Below, piece by piece: positions 34,740 through 44,106 of a DNA stretch of 64,000 nt. The notes under the pieces are model-generated. The model did no database searches. It worked only from the letters and a program-made list of their open reading frames with translations, and was not told where the DNA came from. Source of the stretch: Burkholderiales bacterium 67-32. GTDB lineage: Bacteria > Pseudomonadota > Gammaproteobacteria > Burkholderiales > Burkholderiaceae_B. Each line of letters opens with the position of its first letter. The first letter of the stretch is position 1. The stretch covers positions 1 to 64,000 of the forward strand of contig MKUP01000023.1 in assembly GCA_001898625.1 (NCBI GenBank), given 5' to 3'. The position numbers were made by a program, and so were the translations under genes.

Positions 34740-36095
34740 ATGCTAGGTCGGATGGCTGGCCATCGTCCCCATGCGCTGCATGGCATCGTGCGCCGCGCGC
34801 TCGCGCCCGCGGGCCTTGTCGCCCTAATGGCCGCCGTGCCGTTGCGGGCGGACGCGGGCGTGACCTTCAAGCTGGACCGTATCCAGGCCGGCCCCGGCGA
34901 GACCGTGCGCATCGAAGCCATGTTCTTCAACGACGGCAACGCCACGGCGACCTGGGACGCGCCGCGCGAACTGGTGCTGCAATGGCGCGACGCCGCCGGC
35001 CGCGTCGTGCGCGCGCCCGCGCGGCTCGACGGCGGCACTGCCGTGCTGCAGATACCCGTGGGCCAGTTCTCGCGCGCGACCTGGTCGGCCGTGGTGCCCG
35101 AGCAGGCGCGCGGCCTGCAGGCCATCGCGATCGAGGGCGAGCCGGTGCTGCTGGCGCTGGACGCGACGCCCGCCGAGAAGGGCGCCATCGTGGGGTCGCG
35201 CGCGATCGGCCCCATTGTCGATCCACGCGCGCCCGGTGCGGTGCCGCAGGTGCCGGACAACGGCGTGCTGGCCGCGGTCAGCGGCCTCTCGGGCGGTTCG
35301 GGGCCGGGCAGTACCGCGTTGTCGGGCCCGGCGCCGGCGGAAGCCACCGCCCCGGGCAACGACGAGCATGACGTGCTGAGCCGCTTTCGCAGCGCGCTGT
35401 CGCCCTACGAACCCGTGTATTTCAGCTTCGGCGCCCGTCCCAACCTGAACGCGCGCTTCCAGGTCAGCCTGAAGTTCCGGCTGTTCCAGCCCTACGACGG
35501 CGAGGAAACGGGTTTTCTCAACAACCTGTACCTGGGCTATAGCCAGACCTCGCTGTGGGACATAGGCGAGAACTCGGCCCCGTTCCGCGACAGCAGCTAC
35601 CGCCCCGCGGTCTTCTGGCTGTCCGACCGGGTCTGGGAATCGCAGGACCGCCGCAAGTCGCTGGGCTTCGACGGCGGCTTCGAGCACGAGTCCAACGGGC
35701 GCGACGGCGATACCTCGCGCGCCATCAATTCCCTGTACGCCCGGCCCACGCTGCGCTACCGCCTGGACGACGGCAGTACCCTGAGCTTCGGCCCCAAGAT
35801 CAAGTACTACATGACCCGCGAGGGCAATCCGGACATCGCCGACTACCGGGGCCACGTCGACTACCAGCTGCGCTGGGCCAAGGACGACGGCCTGATGGTG
35901 TCGGCGCTGGTGCGCAAGGGCCACGAGAAGGGATCGCTGCAACTGGACATGGCCTACCCGCTGCGCAAGCTGGGGCTGGGCCGCCTGAACGGCTTTCTGC
36001 ACGTGCAGTATTTCAATGGCTACGGCGAGACCCTGCTGGATTACAACGTGCGCGCCAAGTCCCAGGTGCGCATCGGCCTGATGATCGTGCGCTGA
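34740..36095 (+). CDS. pldA: Outer-membrane phospholipase A (OMPLA) with long N-terminal extension
   Basis: This 451-residue precursor has a signal peptide ending near PLRADAG. The catalytic dyad is in FEHESNGRDG: His316 and Ser318, with Asn330 in the position of the third catalytic residue. The C-terminal 250 residues alternate as beta strands and end with LMIVR, typical of an outer-membrane barrel. E. coli OMPLA is 289 residues; here about 150 extra residues precede the barrel and include a Gly/Ser/Pro/Ala-rich linker (GLSGGSGPGSTALSGPAP). It hydrolyses phospholipids that reach the outer leaflet. It follows fadD by 69 bases. Confidence 0.9.
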   Translation: MLGRMAGHRPHALHGIVRRALAPAGLVALMAAVPLRADAGVTFKLDRIQAGPGETVRIEAMFFNDGNATATWDAPRELVLQWRDAAGRVVRAPARLDGGTAVLQIPVGQFSRATWSAVVPEQARGLQAIAIEGEPVLLALDATPAEKGAIVGSRAIGPIVDPRAPGAVPQVPDNGVLAAVSGLSGGSGPGSTALSGPAPAEATAPGNDEHDVLSRFRSALSPYEPVYFSFGARPNLNARFQVSLKFRLFQPYDGEETGFLNNLYLGYSQTSLWDIGENSAPFRDSSYRPAVFWLSDRVWESQDRRKSLGFDGGFEHESNGRDGDTSRAINSLYARPTLRYRLDDGSTLSFGPKIKYYMTREGNPDIADYRGHVDYQLRWAKDDGLMVSALVRKGHEKGSLQLDMAYPLRKLGLGRLNGFLHVQYFNGYGETLLDYNVRAKSQVRIGLMIVR

Positions 36096-36110
36096 CCGCC
36101 GCCCCGGCCG

Positions 36111-36995
36111 TCAGGCCGCGCCGGCGGCCTTGAGGTTGGGGCCGATCAGTTCGTGCAGGGCTTTGGCCACGCCGGGGCCGCCCGCGACGATGTTGCCCTG
36201 TTCGGGCCAGGGGGCCTGGCCGAACGGATCGAAGGCCTGTCCGCCGGCCTCGCGCACCAGCAGCGTGCCGGCGGCGACGTCCCACGGCTTGAGCCGCAGT
36301 TCCCAGTAACCGTCGAAGCGCCCGCAGGCCACCCAGGCCAGGTCGAGCGCCGCGGCGCCGTTGCGGCGCACGCCGCGCGTGCCGTGCATGGCGTCGCGCA
36401 GCATGGGCAGGTAGCTTTCGGTGAACGACATGTCGCTGTAGGGGAAGCCCGTGGCCAGCAGGGCGTCGGCCAGGGTTTCGGTGCGCGAGCACTGGACGCG
36501 ATGGCTGTTGAGCCAGGCGCCCACGCCCCGGACCGAGGTGAACATCTCTTCGCGGCAGGGATCGTAGACTACGCCCACCACCGGCCCCGGCTCGCACCGG
36601 CCGTCTTCGAAAGCGATGCCGCAGCCCTCCTGGGCCACCAGCGCGATGGAGACGGCGTAGTGGGGAATGGCGTGGACGAAGTTGGTGGTGCCGTCCAGCG
36701 GGTCGATGTACCAACTGGCGGGGCCCGAGGGCGAGCCGCCCGTTTCCTCGGCCACGATGCCGTATTGCGGCGTGCGTGCGCGCAGGACTTCGATGATGGC
36801 GATCTCGGCTTCGCGGTCCGCCTGCGAGACCAGATCGTTGCGGGCCTTCAGGTCGATCACCAGTTCCGAACGCTTGTGCGCATACGCTTGCAGGATAGCG
36901 GCGCCGGCATGCGCGGCGGTGACGGCGGCTTCGAGCGCCTTGAAGAGATCCAGCGGGACGGGTTTGTCCATGGTGGGAGCTGCGGGGATGCTCAT
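36111..36995 (-). CDS. Inositol monophosphatase family protein (SuhB-like)
   Basis: This 294-residue phosphatase has metal-binding motifs EETG and DPLDGTTNFVHAIPHY, and the C-terminal motif ACGRFDGYWELRLKPWDVAAG. Family members dephosphorylate inositol-1-phosphate or related sugar phosphates; SuhB-type proteins also affect rRNA transcription. Two ATGs are plausible, at 36995 (MSIPAAP) and 36971 (MDKPVPL). It is divergent from mnmC, with 41 bases between starts if the longer form is used, so the promoters must overlap. Confidence 0.9.
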   Translation of the reverse strand: MSIPAAPTMDKPVPLDLFKALEAAVTAAHAGAAILQAYAHKRSELVIDLKARNDLVSQADREAEIAIIEVLRARTPQYGIVAEETGGSPSGPASWYIDPLDGTTNFVHAIPHYAVSIALVAQEGCGIAFEDGRCEPGPVVGVVYDPCREEMFTSVRGVGAWLNSHRVQCSRTETLADALLATGFPYSDMSFTESYLPMLRDAMHGTRGVRRNGAAALDLAWVACGRFDGYWELRLKPWDVAAGTLLVREAGGQAFDPFGQAPWPEQGNIVAGGPGVAKALHELIGPNLKAAGAA

Positions 36996-37036
36996 AGAGC
37001 CAGTGTACGCCATGATGGGGCGGTATCATTGCGCCC

Positions 37037-38929
37037 GTGTTTACGCCCTTGACTCCTTCCCGGCCGGCCTTTGATCAGGACGGCCTGCCCTATAGCCCGC
37101 TCTACGGCGACATCTATCATGCCGCCCAGGGGGCGTTGGAGCAGGCTCGCCATGTGTTCCTGGCGGGCAACGGTTTGCCGGAGCGGTGGCGCGGGCGCGA
37201 GCGCTTCACCGTGTGCGAGACGGGGTTCGGGCTGGGGTTGACCTTCCTGACGCTGTGGCGGGCGTGGCGCGACGATCCCCGGCGCAGCCGGCGGCTGCAC
37301 GTGGTGTCCGTCGAGGCCCATCCGTTCACTCGCGAGGACCTGGCGGAACTGTTGCGCGCGCGGTTGCCCGCCGGTTGGGAGGACATGGCTGCGCAGTTGC
37401 TGGCGCAATGGCCGCCGCTCCTGCCGGGGCTGCACCGGCTGGACCTGGATGGCGGCGCGGTGACGCTGACCCTGGTTTTCGGCCTGGCCGAACAGGTCGT
37501 GCCCCGGCTGGTCCTGCGCGCGGACGCCTTTTTCCTGGATGGCTTCAAGCCCACGCTGAATCCCGGCATGTGGTCCGAACCGCTGATGCGCGCGCTGGCC
37601 AGACTGGCCGCGCCGGATGCCACGGCGGCGACCTGGGCAAGCGCCGGCGCGATGCGCCGGGCTTTGCAGACGGCGGGTTTCGAGGTCGAGCGCAGGGACG
37701 GCTTCGGCGGCAAGCTCCATATGACGGTGGCGCGCTACGCGCCGCGTTTCGAGCGCCGCCACGCGCCGGCCGAACCACCGTCCTTCGCCGAGCGCCATGC
37801 CGTGGTGGTGGGGGCGGGCATCGCCGGCGCCGGTGTGGCCCATGCGCTGGCGCTGCGCGGTTGGCGCGTGTCCGTGTTCGACGCGGCGTGGGGCGTCCCC
37901 GCGCAAGGGGCCGGCCACCTGGCCGCCGCGCTGACGCCGCTGCTGGCCCGGGACGACAGCCCGCGCGCGCGCCTGAGCCGCGCCGGCGCCTTGCGCGCGG
38001 CCGCGCGCTGGGCTCCGTGGATGGATGGCGGGATCGTCGCCCGCTGCGGCACCGTGCAGCAGGCCAAGTCGGACGACAAAGAGGCCGGCATGCATGCCAT
38101 GCTGGCGGAGCTGGGTTTTCCGGCCGACTGGGTGCGCCCGGTGACGCGGGACGAGGCCAGCGGGCTGGCCGGCTGCCCGACGGCGCGCGGCGGCGTGTAT
38201 TTCCCCGGCGGACTGCGGGTACGCCCGCGCCTGCTGGGCGCGGCGCTGCTGTCCCGGCCGGGCATCGAGGTTCGGGCCGCCCGCGTGGCCCGCATCGAGG
38301 CGCTGCCGGCGGACGTCCCCTCGGGGCGGCGCTGGCGGGCCGTCGATGGGGCGGGCGCCGTGCTGGCCGAGGCCGAGATCGTGGTGCTGGCCAATGCTGC
38401 CGAGGCGCCGCGGCTGCTGGCCGCCAGTGGCATGGCGCCCTCCGGCGGCGAACTGCCGGGCTTCTTCGGGCAAAAGGCCATAGCCGGGCAGATCACGCTG
38501 CTTCCGGCGCAGGAAGCCGGCTGGCAGCCGCCGCAATGCGTGGTGGCGGGCGAGGGCTATGTGCTGCCCGCCGTGGACGGCGCCTGCGTGGCTGGCAGCA
38601 CCTATGTGCACGATGCCGCGCGGGCCGTCGCCTCGGCCGAGGGCCACGCGGTCAACCTGGAGCGGGCCGCCCGGTTGCTGCCGGAACTGGCCGGCGCCGG
38701 CCTGGATCCCGGCGCGCTCGCGGGCTGGGCCGGCTGGCGCGCCGTACTGCCCGGCAGGCTGCCGGTAATCGGCGAATCGCCCACTCACGGCGGGCTGTGG
38801 GCCGCTTCTGGCTATGCCTCGCGCGGGCTCAGTTGGTCGGCCCTGGGGGGCGATATCCTGGCCGCTTCCCTGGAAGGAGAGCCCATGATCCTGGAAGGGG
38901 ATTTGCTGCGGATGATCGCCTGGCGCTGA
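37037..38929 (+). CDS. mnmC: Bifunctional tRNA 5-methylaminomethyl-2-thiouridine enzyme
   Basis: This 630-residue two-domain enzyme finishes the mnm5s2U34 modification of tRNAs. The N-terminal methyltransferase (to about residue 240) has the SAM motif VCETGFGLGLTFL and the DAFFLDGFKPTLNPGMWS motif. The C-terminal FAD oxidoreductase starts with VVVGAGIAGAGVAHALALRGW and ends with ASGYASRGLSWSALGG. It removes the carboxymethyl group before methylation. The start is GTG at 37037. Length and order match fused MnmC proteins. Confidence 0.92.
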   Translation: MFTPLTPSRPAFDQDGLPYSPLYGDIYHAAQGALEQARHVFLAGNGLPERWRGRERFTVCETGFGLGLTFLTLWRAWRDDPRRSRRLHVVSVEAHPFTREDLAELLRARLPAGWEDMAAQLLAQWPPLLPGLHRLDLDGGAVTLTLVFGLAEQVVPRLVLRADAFFLDGFKPTLNPGMWSEPLMRALARLAAPDATAATWASAGAMRRALQTAGFEVERRDGFGGKLHMTVARYAPRFERRHAPAEPPSFAERHAVVVGAGIAGAGVAHALALRGWRVSVFDAAWGVPAQGAGHLAAALTPLLARDDSPRARLSRAGALRAAARWAPWMDGGIVARCGTVQQAKSDDKEAGMHAMLAELGFPADWVRPVTRDEASGLAGCPTARGGVYFPGGLRVRPRLLGAALLSRPGIEVRAARVARIEALPADVPSGRRWRAVDGAGAVLAEAEIVVLANAAEAPRLLAASGMAPSGGELPGFFGQKAIAGQITLLPAQEAGWQPPQCVVAGEGYVLPAVDGACVAGSTYVHDAARAVASAEGHAVNLERAARLLPELAGAGLDPGALAGWAGWRAVLPGRLPVIGESPTHGGLWAASGYASRGLSWSALGGDILAASLEGEPMILEGDLLRMIAWR

Positions 38930-39262
38930 TCCCGGGCCGAATCGTGGGAAAATAGCGTGATTAACAGCAAAAAAGACGTGCCCAAGGGCGCGCGGTGCCC
39001 GGCCCGTGCGTCCCGATCCGCCGCTTCCAGGGCCGCAGGATAGCCTTGGATACGGCCTTGTCGGGCCTCCCGTGGGGCCCCGCGAGGCGCGCTCGGGCGG
39101 GAGAAGGCTGCTTCCACGGTTTATTTGCCTGCCCGAATCCGTCAAAATAGAGGTTTTGGCGAAAAAGTGCGGTCATCTGCCGCATTTGGGGCGGATAGCG
39201 GGGCTTCGCGAGGGTTGCGTCTTTGCTATTGCCAATCTGTCGAAAGCGATCGAGGGAAACCT
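38930..39262. other. 333-bp non-coding stretch between mnmC and the GH31 gene
   Basis: I see no convincing gene here. Open frames exist but have no recognisable protein features. It contains an A-rich patch (AACAGCAAAAAAGACG near 38963), several GC-rich inverted motifs and a relatively AT-rich stretch before 39260, which is the likely place for the promoter of the GH31 gene. Confidence 0.5.
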
Positions 39263-41491
39263 GTGCCACTTCAATTCGACTCCTCCCGCTACCAGCGTCT
39301 GGAATCCCTGTCTCTCAACACGTCCAGCCCGGCTGTCGTCCGTTTCACGACGGACCAGGGCCAGGCGGTGCTGGTCGAGGCCAGCGCGCCAGGTGTGTTC
39401 CGGTTGAGCATGGGCACGCCCGCCGCGACCGGCAAGCCGGCCTCCGGTTCGGCCACCCGCGCCGCGGCCCTGCATGACCTGCTGGCCCGGAACGAGGCCA
39501 TAGGCGAGGCCGTGGTTGAACAGGCGGACGTGGCCGGCCAGCCCGGCTGGCGCATCGTCCAGGGCGACAACGTGCTCGAGATCGCCGCCAATCCCGTGCG
39601 GCTGGCCCTGTACCGCAAAGGGCAGCAGGTGCTGGTCTCGTCCGCCGACGAGGATCTGTGCCCGCTGGGAACCGAGGACGCCTCGGCTCCGGCGTCGTGG
39701 GCCCTGTGCTTTGACCTCGCGGCCGGCGAAGCCGTCCACGGCCTGGGCGAAAGCCGCATCATGCTGGATCGCCGCGCCGAGCGGGTGGTCTCCGACGAGG
39801 CCGGGTCGCGCGCCCTGCCGCTGGCCTGGAGCCCGCGCGGCTGGGGCTTGTACGTCAATACGCTCGAATCCGTCGTGCACGACATCGGCCTGCCCGAGTT
39901 CGCGCCCGACAGCTATGTGGTGACGGTTGCCGATGCCCAACTGGACGTGTTCCTGTTCGTGGGCGAGCCGGCCGAGATCCTGAACCAGTACACCCAGCTG
40001 ACCGGCCGCGCCGGGCAGCCCACGCTGTGGAGCATGGGCGCGTGGCTGCACCAGGCGGCCGGCACCGGCGTCGAGCAGCTCGCGGCCGTGGCCGGCCAGA
40101 TGCGCAGCCGCGGCATGCCCGTCGACGCCGTGTCGTTCCAGCCGCCCGCGGCCTGGGAGATCCGCGCCAAGCTGAACCTCGAATGGGACGCCGCCCGCTT
40201 TCCCGATACGCGCCAGGTGCTGGGCGAGTTCAAGGGCCTGGACCTGAAGGTGTGCGCGCCGGGCTTTCCGGGGGTGCCCACCCACAGCCCCATGTTCGCC
40301 GAGCTCGAGGACAAGGGCTGGCTGCTGACCGACGAGTCCGGCGCCGCCCAGGTATTCGCGGGCGTGCCCGCCAGCGCCGGCGGCAGCTTCGGCCTGCTCG
40401 ACCTGACCCATCGCGACGTGTGGACCTTCTGGCGCGACAAGATCCGCCAGATCATGGACGAGGGCGTCGATGCGGTGTCCTGCGACATCCAGTTCGACAT
40501 TCCCGACGGTGTCGAGGCGCGCAACGGCGATACCGGCGCGCGGCTGCGCACGGCCTATCCCATGCTGGCCAAGCGCTGCCTGTTCGAGGCGGCGGCCTGG
40601 AACAAGACGCCGCCCGAAGGCGTGGTGTGGAGCCGCGATCTTTTCCCGACCGGCCAGCGCCTGCCCATGCAGGCGCCGGTGTCCGTGCCCAATACCTGGG
40701 AAGGACTGGCCGAATCGCTGCGCGCCGCGCTGACCTCGGGCGCCAGCGGCCTGCCGGCCCATGCCCATGACATCGGTTCGCCCGAGCATCCGCTGGGGAC
40801 CATGACGCCCGAGCTGTACCTGCGCTGGCTGGCGGCCGGCGTGTTCAGCTCGCACCTGCGCTTCCACGCGGTACCGGGACTGCTGCCCTGGGACTTCGGC
40901 GACGAGGCCTTTCAGCACGCGCAGACGCTGATGCAGTGGCGCTACCGGCTCATTCCCTACGTGCTGGGCGTGATCGAGGACGCGGCCCGCACCGGCTTGC
41001 CGGTGCAGCGCTCCATGGCCCTGTCTTTCCCGGACGATGCCGAGGCGCATGCCCACGAGCTGCAATACCTGCTCGGCCCGGCGCTGCTGGTCGTGCCCGC
41101 GGTGCAGCCCGGCAACCAGATCCGCGTCTACTTCCCCAAGGGCGAAGCCTGGTGGGACCTGAACACGGGCTGGCGCTACGAGGGCGGCACGAGCTGGACC
41201 TTCGAATGCGGACTGGACCGCCTGCCGGTCTTCGGCCGCGAAGGCCACATGCTGTGCCTGGGCCCCGCCGCCCAGCACACCGGCGAATTCAATTCCGCCC
41301 GTATCCTGGACGAGGTCTGGCTGTTCGGCATGCCCGTGCACAACCCCAGCGTGATGCGCAACAAGATCCGCGTCATGCAGATGCAGGGCTCAAGCTATGC
41401 CAAGGGCCTGGAAGGCCTGAAGATCCTGCCGTCCGAAGGCCTGGAAGTGAAGCGCCGCGGCGCGGAAGTCAGGATCTCGCGGGCTAGGTAG
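39263..41491 (+). CDS. Glycoside hydrolase family 31 protein (YicI-like)
   Basis: This 742-residue protein has an N-terminal beta-sandwich, a central barrel and a C-terminal beta domain in GH31 order. The acid/base region is AHAHDIGSPEHPLGTMTPELYLRW, with Asp503 as the acid/base. The nucleophile region DAVSCDIQFDIP aligns with the DFGERIP motif of YicI, giving Asp408, but the residues after it are unusual. Substrates of GH31 include alpha-glucosides and alpha-xylosides; none can be assigned. No signal peptide. The GTG start at 39263 follows GAGGGA. It stands alone, with no sugar transporter beside it. Confidence 0.82.
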   Translation: MPLQFDSSRYQRLESLSLNTSSPAVVRFTTDQGQAVLVEASAPGVFRLSMGTPAATGKPASGSATRAAALHDLLARNEAIGEAVVEQADVAGQPGWRIVQGDNVLEIAANPVRLALYRKGQQVLVSSADEDLCPLGTEDASAPASWALCFDLAAGEAVHGLGESRIMLDRRAERVVSDEAGSRALPLAWSPRGWGLYVNTLESVVHDIGLPEFAPDSYVVTVADAQLDVFLFVGEPAEILNQYTQLTGRAGQPTLWSMGAWLHQAAGTGVEQLAAVAGQMRSRGMPVDAVSFQPPAAWEIRAKLNLEWDAARFPDTRQVLGEFKGLDLKVCAPGFPGVPTHSPMFAELEDKGWLLTDESGAAQVFAGVPASAGGSFGLLDLTHRDVWTFWRDKIRQIMDEGVDAVSCDIQFDIPDGVEARNGDTGARLRTAYPMLAKRCLFEAAAWNKTPPEGVVWSRDLFPTGQRLPMQAPVSVPNTWEGLAESLRAALTSGASGLPAHAHDIGSPEHPLGTMTPELYLRWLAAGVFSSHLRFHAVPGLLPWDFGDEAFQHAQTLMQWRYRLIPYVLGVIEDAARTGLPVQRSMALSFPDDAEAHAHELQYLLGPALLVVPAVQPGNQIRVYFPKGEAWWDLNTGWRYEGGTSWTFECGLDRLPVFGREGHMLCLGPAAQHTGEFNSARILDEVWLFGMPVHNPSVMRNKIRVMQMQGSSYAKGLEGLKILPSEGLEVKRRGAEVRISRAR

Positions 41492-41565
41492 GAGCCCCCC
41501 CCTACGCGCTTACGCGCGCCCCCCAGGAGGGGGCGAAACCGGCGGACTGGCAAAGCCAGATCCGC
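41492..41565. repeat. GC-rich intergenic repeat, copy A
   Basis: CCCCTACGCGCTTACGCGCG followed by a C/G-rich palindrome and GCGG(A/C)CTGGC. The same sequence appears inverted at 51770-51837, and a related unit occurs twice at 54772-54888. It starts at the GH31 stop codon and lies between two convergent genes. It can fold into a strong hairpin and may act as a terminator. Confidence 0.7.
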
Positions 41566-41643
41566 GGTTTCCTGGGTCTAGTACGCGCTTCTTGGATTGG
41601 ATCACCGTTGCTACCGCTGGCAGCCAGCGAAGCACCGGGCCCA

Positions 41644-42465
41644 TTAGTCTTCGCAGGGGCTGTCCAGGGTGCCGCGGGCCAGTTTGTCTACGACCACCGA
41701 CTCTACCGGGGGCTCGCCGTTGCGGGCGATGTGGCCGTCTATCCACATCAGGACCGGGGTGCCGGGTGCCACGCGCAGTTTGGCGTAGGCGTCGGTCAGC
41801 GCCTGAGCCTGGCCGGTGGAGGCTACGGGATAGCGCTTGCCGGTGCTGCAGATGGCGAAGGTGGGTTGGCCGTCCTTGGGTACGACCTTGCCGCGCATCG
41901 TGAAGGTGTCGGTGATGAAGTCGACCTCGAACTGCTGGGTCAGGGCGTAGTTCAGCGTGGACTGGATGGGTTCGCCATTCTGGTCCAGCATGCGCAGCGT
42001 GGTGGCGGAGATGAACTCGTAGAGTCCGCCTTCGTTGCGGTCGCCGATCAGGCGGATCTGGTCGGGCGAATCGAACAGGCGTTCCCAGCGGCCGGTGCTG
42101 ACGAAGCTCAGTTCCTTGTTGTCGCGGGTGCCGAAATACACGCGGCGCATGCGCCAGGTCCAGTCGGGCAGCAGCGTGAGGGTGACGCGCTGGCCGGCGC
42201 AGTCGGCGCAGGGGATCACGCCGCGGAAGGTCTGGGGCTGGGGCAGGGGCACGCCCCGGTCCTGCCTGCCTCGTTCGGCCTGTTCCTGCGTCACGGCGGG
42301 CGGCGGCGGGATCACCGCGTCGGCGGCGGTCAGGGTGCCGGAGCGTTCTCGGTCGGGCAGGGGGATGGAGCACGCGCCCAGTCCGGCCGCCACGACCAGG
42401 GCGGCGGCCAGGGTGGCAAGGCGGGAAGGTGCGGGGCGGGAGGAAAGGGGCGGGTTGGTCATCAC
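41644..42465 (-). CDS. NlpE-like outer-membrane lipoprotein
   Basis: This 273-residue protein has a signal peptide ending in the lipobox GLGAC (Cys at about residue 32). The segment FRGVIPCADCAGQRVTLTLLPD is the NlpE N-terminal signature with its C-x-x-C pair. NlpE senses surface contact and lipoprotein traffic through Cpx in enterobacteria; in this group its partner is not established. A C-terminal domain with two further cysteines (ICSTGKRYPV, DSPCED) follows. It converges with the GH31 gene. Confidence 0.85.
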   Translation of the reverse strand: MMTNPPLSSRPAPSRLATLAAALVVAAGLGACSIPLPDRERSGTLTAADAVIPPPPAVTQEQAERGRQDRGVPLPQPQTFRGVIPCADCAGQRVTLTLLPDWTWRMRRVYFGTRDNKELSFVSTGRWERLFDSPDQIRLIGDRNEGGLYEFISATTLRMLDQNGEPIQSTLNYALTQQFEVDFITDTFTMRGKVVPKDGQPTFAICSTGKRYPVASTGQAQALTDAYAKLRVAPGTPVLMWIDGHIARNGEPPVESVVVDKLARGTLDSPCED

Positions 42466-42598
42466 GGCTCCGGCTCTTGAGATTTACCGCAAGTCTAACC
42501 TGTTGCGTCTGCCGGCATGCGACGGGAAAGTCCACGTGGGGCCCGTGGGGCGGTTAAGCTTGCGGGGGGCCGCCGTGGCGGCATTTTCATTCTCGTCT

Positions 42599-43453
42599 AT
42601 GTCATTCGTGCAGATACTCGCGGTCTCCCCGTGGCTGGGCTATACGGCCGCCGCCGTGCTGGGGCTGGTGGTGGGCAGCTTCCTCAACGTCGTGATCGCG
42701 CGGCTGCCGCAGATGATGCAGCGCGCCTGGCAGGAACAATGCGCCGAGCTGCATGGCGCCGCGCCGTCCGAACAGGCGCGCTTCGACCTGGCCTATCCCG
42801 CGTCGCACTGCCCGGCCTGCCGGCATCCGATCTCGTGGCGCCACAACATCCCGGTGCTGGGCTGGCTCGCGCTGCGCGGCCGCTGCGCCCACTGCGCCGC
42901 GCCCATCTCCTGGCAGTACCCCCTGGTGGAGCTCGCGGCCGCGGCGCTGTTCGCGGCTTGCGTGGCCGTGTTCGGCGTGACGTGGAGCTGCATGGCGGCC
43001 ATGGCGTTCTGCGCGGTCTGCCTGGCGCTGGCCGTGATCGACCACCAGACCTCGCTGCTGCCGGACGACCTGACGTTGCCGCTGCTGTGGGCGGGCCTGT
43101 TCGTCAACCTGTGGGGCAGCTTCGCCTTCCTGCCCGACGCGGTCATCGGCGCGATGGCGGGCTATGGGGTGCTGTGGTCCGTGTACTGGCTGTTCCGCCT
43201 GCTGACGGGCAAGGAAGGCATGGGCTATGGCGACTTCAAGCTGCTGGCCGCCATCGGCGCCTGGTTGGGGTGGCAGAGCCTGCCGCTGGTCATGGTGGCG
43301 GCCTCGCTGGCCGGCGTGGCGGTGGCCGGAGTGCTGATGATCGCCGGCCGGGTGCGGCGCGGCCAGCCGCTGCCCTTCGGGCCGTACCTGGCGGCCGCGG
43401 GCGTGGCCGCGCTGTTCGCGGGCGATGCATGGATTAAGCTGCTGGCATGGTAG
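42599..43453 (+). CDS. pilD: Type IV prepilin peptidase / N-methyltransferase
   Basis: This 284-residue inner-membrane aspartic peptidase cleaves and methylates type IV prepilins and type II secretion pseudopilins. The cytoplasmic loop has the zinc cysteines in HCPACRHPISW and RCAHCAAPISW. Catalytic aspartates are in AVIDHQTSLLPDDLT and GMGYGDFKLLAA. About eight hydrophobic helices are present. Its TAG stop overlaps the coaE start, so the two genes are translationally coupled. Pilus structural genes are not in this window. Confidence 0.93.
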   Translation: MSFVQILAVSPWLGYTAAAVLGLVVGSFLNVVIARLPQMMQRAWQEQCAELHGAAPSEQARFDLAYPASHCPACRHPISWRHNIPVLGWLALRGRCAHCAAPISWQYPLVELAAAALFAACVAVFGVTWSCMAAMAFCAVCLALAVIDHQTSLLPDDLTLPLLWAGLFVNLWGSFAFLPDAVIGAMAGYGVLWSVYWLFRLLTGKEGMGYGDFKLLAAIGAWLGWQSLPLVMVAASLAGVAVAGVLMIAGRVRRGQPLPFGPYLAAAGVAALFAGDAWIKLLAW

Positions 43454-44091
43454 GCACACTTTCCTCTTCCCGCGCCCACCCGCTGCGCGTGGGCCTGACG
43501 GGCGGCATCGGATCCGGCAAGACCGCCGTGGCCGATCTGCTGGAGGCACGGGGCGCCGCGGTGATCGACACCGACGCGATCGCGCATGCGCTGACCGCGC
43601 CCGGCGGCCTGGCCATCGAGCCGCTGCGGCGCGAGTTCGGCCCGGACATGATCGGGCCCGACGGCGCGATGGACCGCCCCCGTATGCGGGCCCTGGTGTT
43701 CTCCGATGGCCAGGCCAAGGCGCGGCTGGAAGCGCTGATCCACCCGCTCATCGGCCAGGAAGTCGAGCGCGAGGCGGCCGGGCGCCAGGGGCTCTACCAG
43801 GTCTTCGTGGTGCCGCTGCTGGTGGAGTCCGGCCGCTGGCGGGACCGGGTGGACCGTGTCTGCGTGGTCGACTGCGACGAGGCCGCCCAGGTCGAGCGCG
43901 TCCAGCGCCGCAGCGGCCTGGCCCCCGAGATGGTGGCCCGCATCATGGCCGCCCAGGCTACGCGCGCCCAGCGCCTCGCGGTGGCCGACGACGTCATCGT
44001 CAACGACGGTGGGACCTCGCCCGAACAGTTGGCGCAACGCACCCTGGCCCAGCATCGCGCCTGGCTGGACCTGCTCGCGCCGCGCGGCTAG
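43447..44091 (+). CDS. coaE: Dephospho-CoA kinase
   Basis: This 214-residue P-loop kinase catalyses the last step of coenzyme A synthesis. Walker A is VGLTGGIGSGKTAV. AAVIDTDAIAH and IHPLIGQEVEREA are typical CoaE motifs, as is QRRSGLAPEMVARIMAAQ in the lid region. It overlaps pilD by 7 bases. In related genomes zapD normally follows; here a divergent Bug/LysR pair intervenes. Confidence 0.93.
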   Translation: MVGTLSSSRAHPLRVGLTGGIGSGKTAVADLLEARGAAVIDTDAIAHALTAPGGLAIEPLRREFGPDMIGPDGAMDRPRMRALVFSDGQAKARLEALIHPLIGQEVEREAAGRQGLYQVFVVPLLVESGRWRDRVDRVCVVDCDEAAQVERVQRRSGLAPEMVARIMAAQATRAQRLAVADDVIVNDGGTSPEQLAQRTLAQHRAWLDLLAPRG

Positions 44092-44106
44092 CGGTCCGCC
44101 AAGGCT

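Noticed and set aside
36992-39145. A 717-codon minus-strand frame opposite mnmC
   Set aside because: No recognisable domain; composition typical of an antisense shadow. MnmC on the other strand is complete.
39173-41341. A 722-codon minus-strand frame opposite the GH31 gene
   Set aside because: Antisense shadow rich in His, Gly and Gln without motifs.
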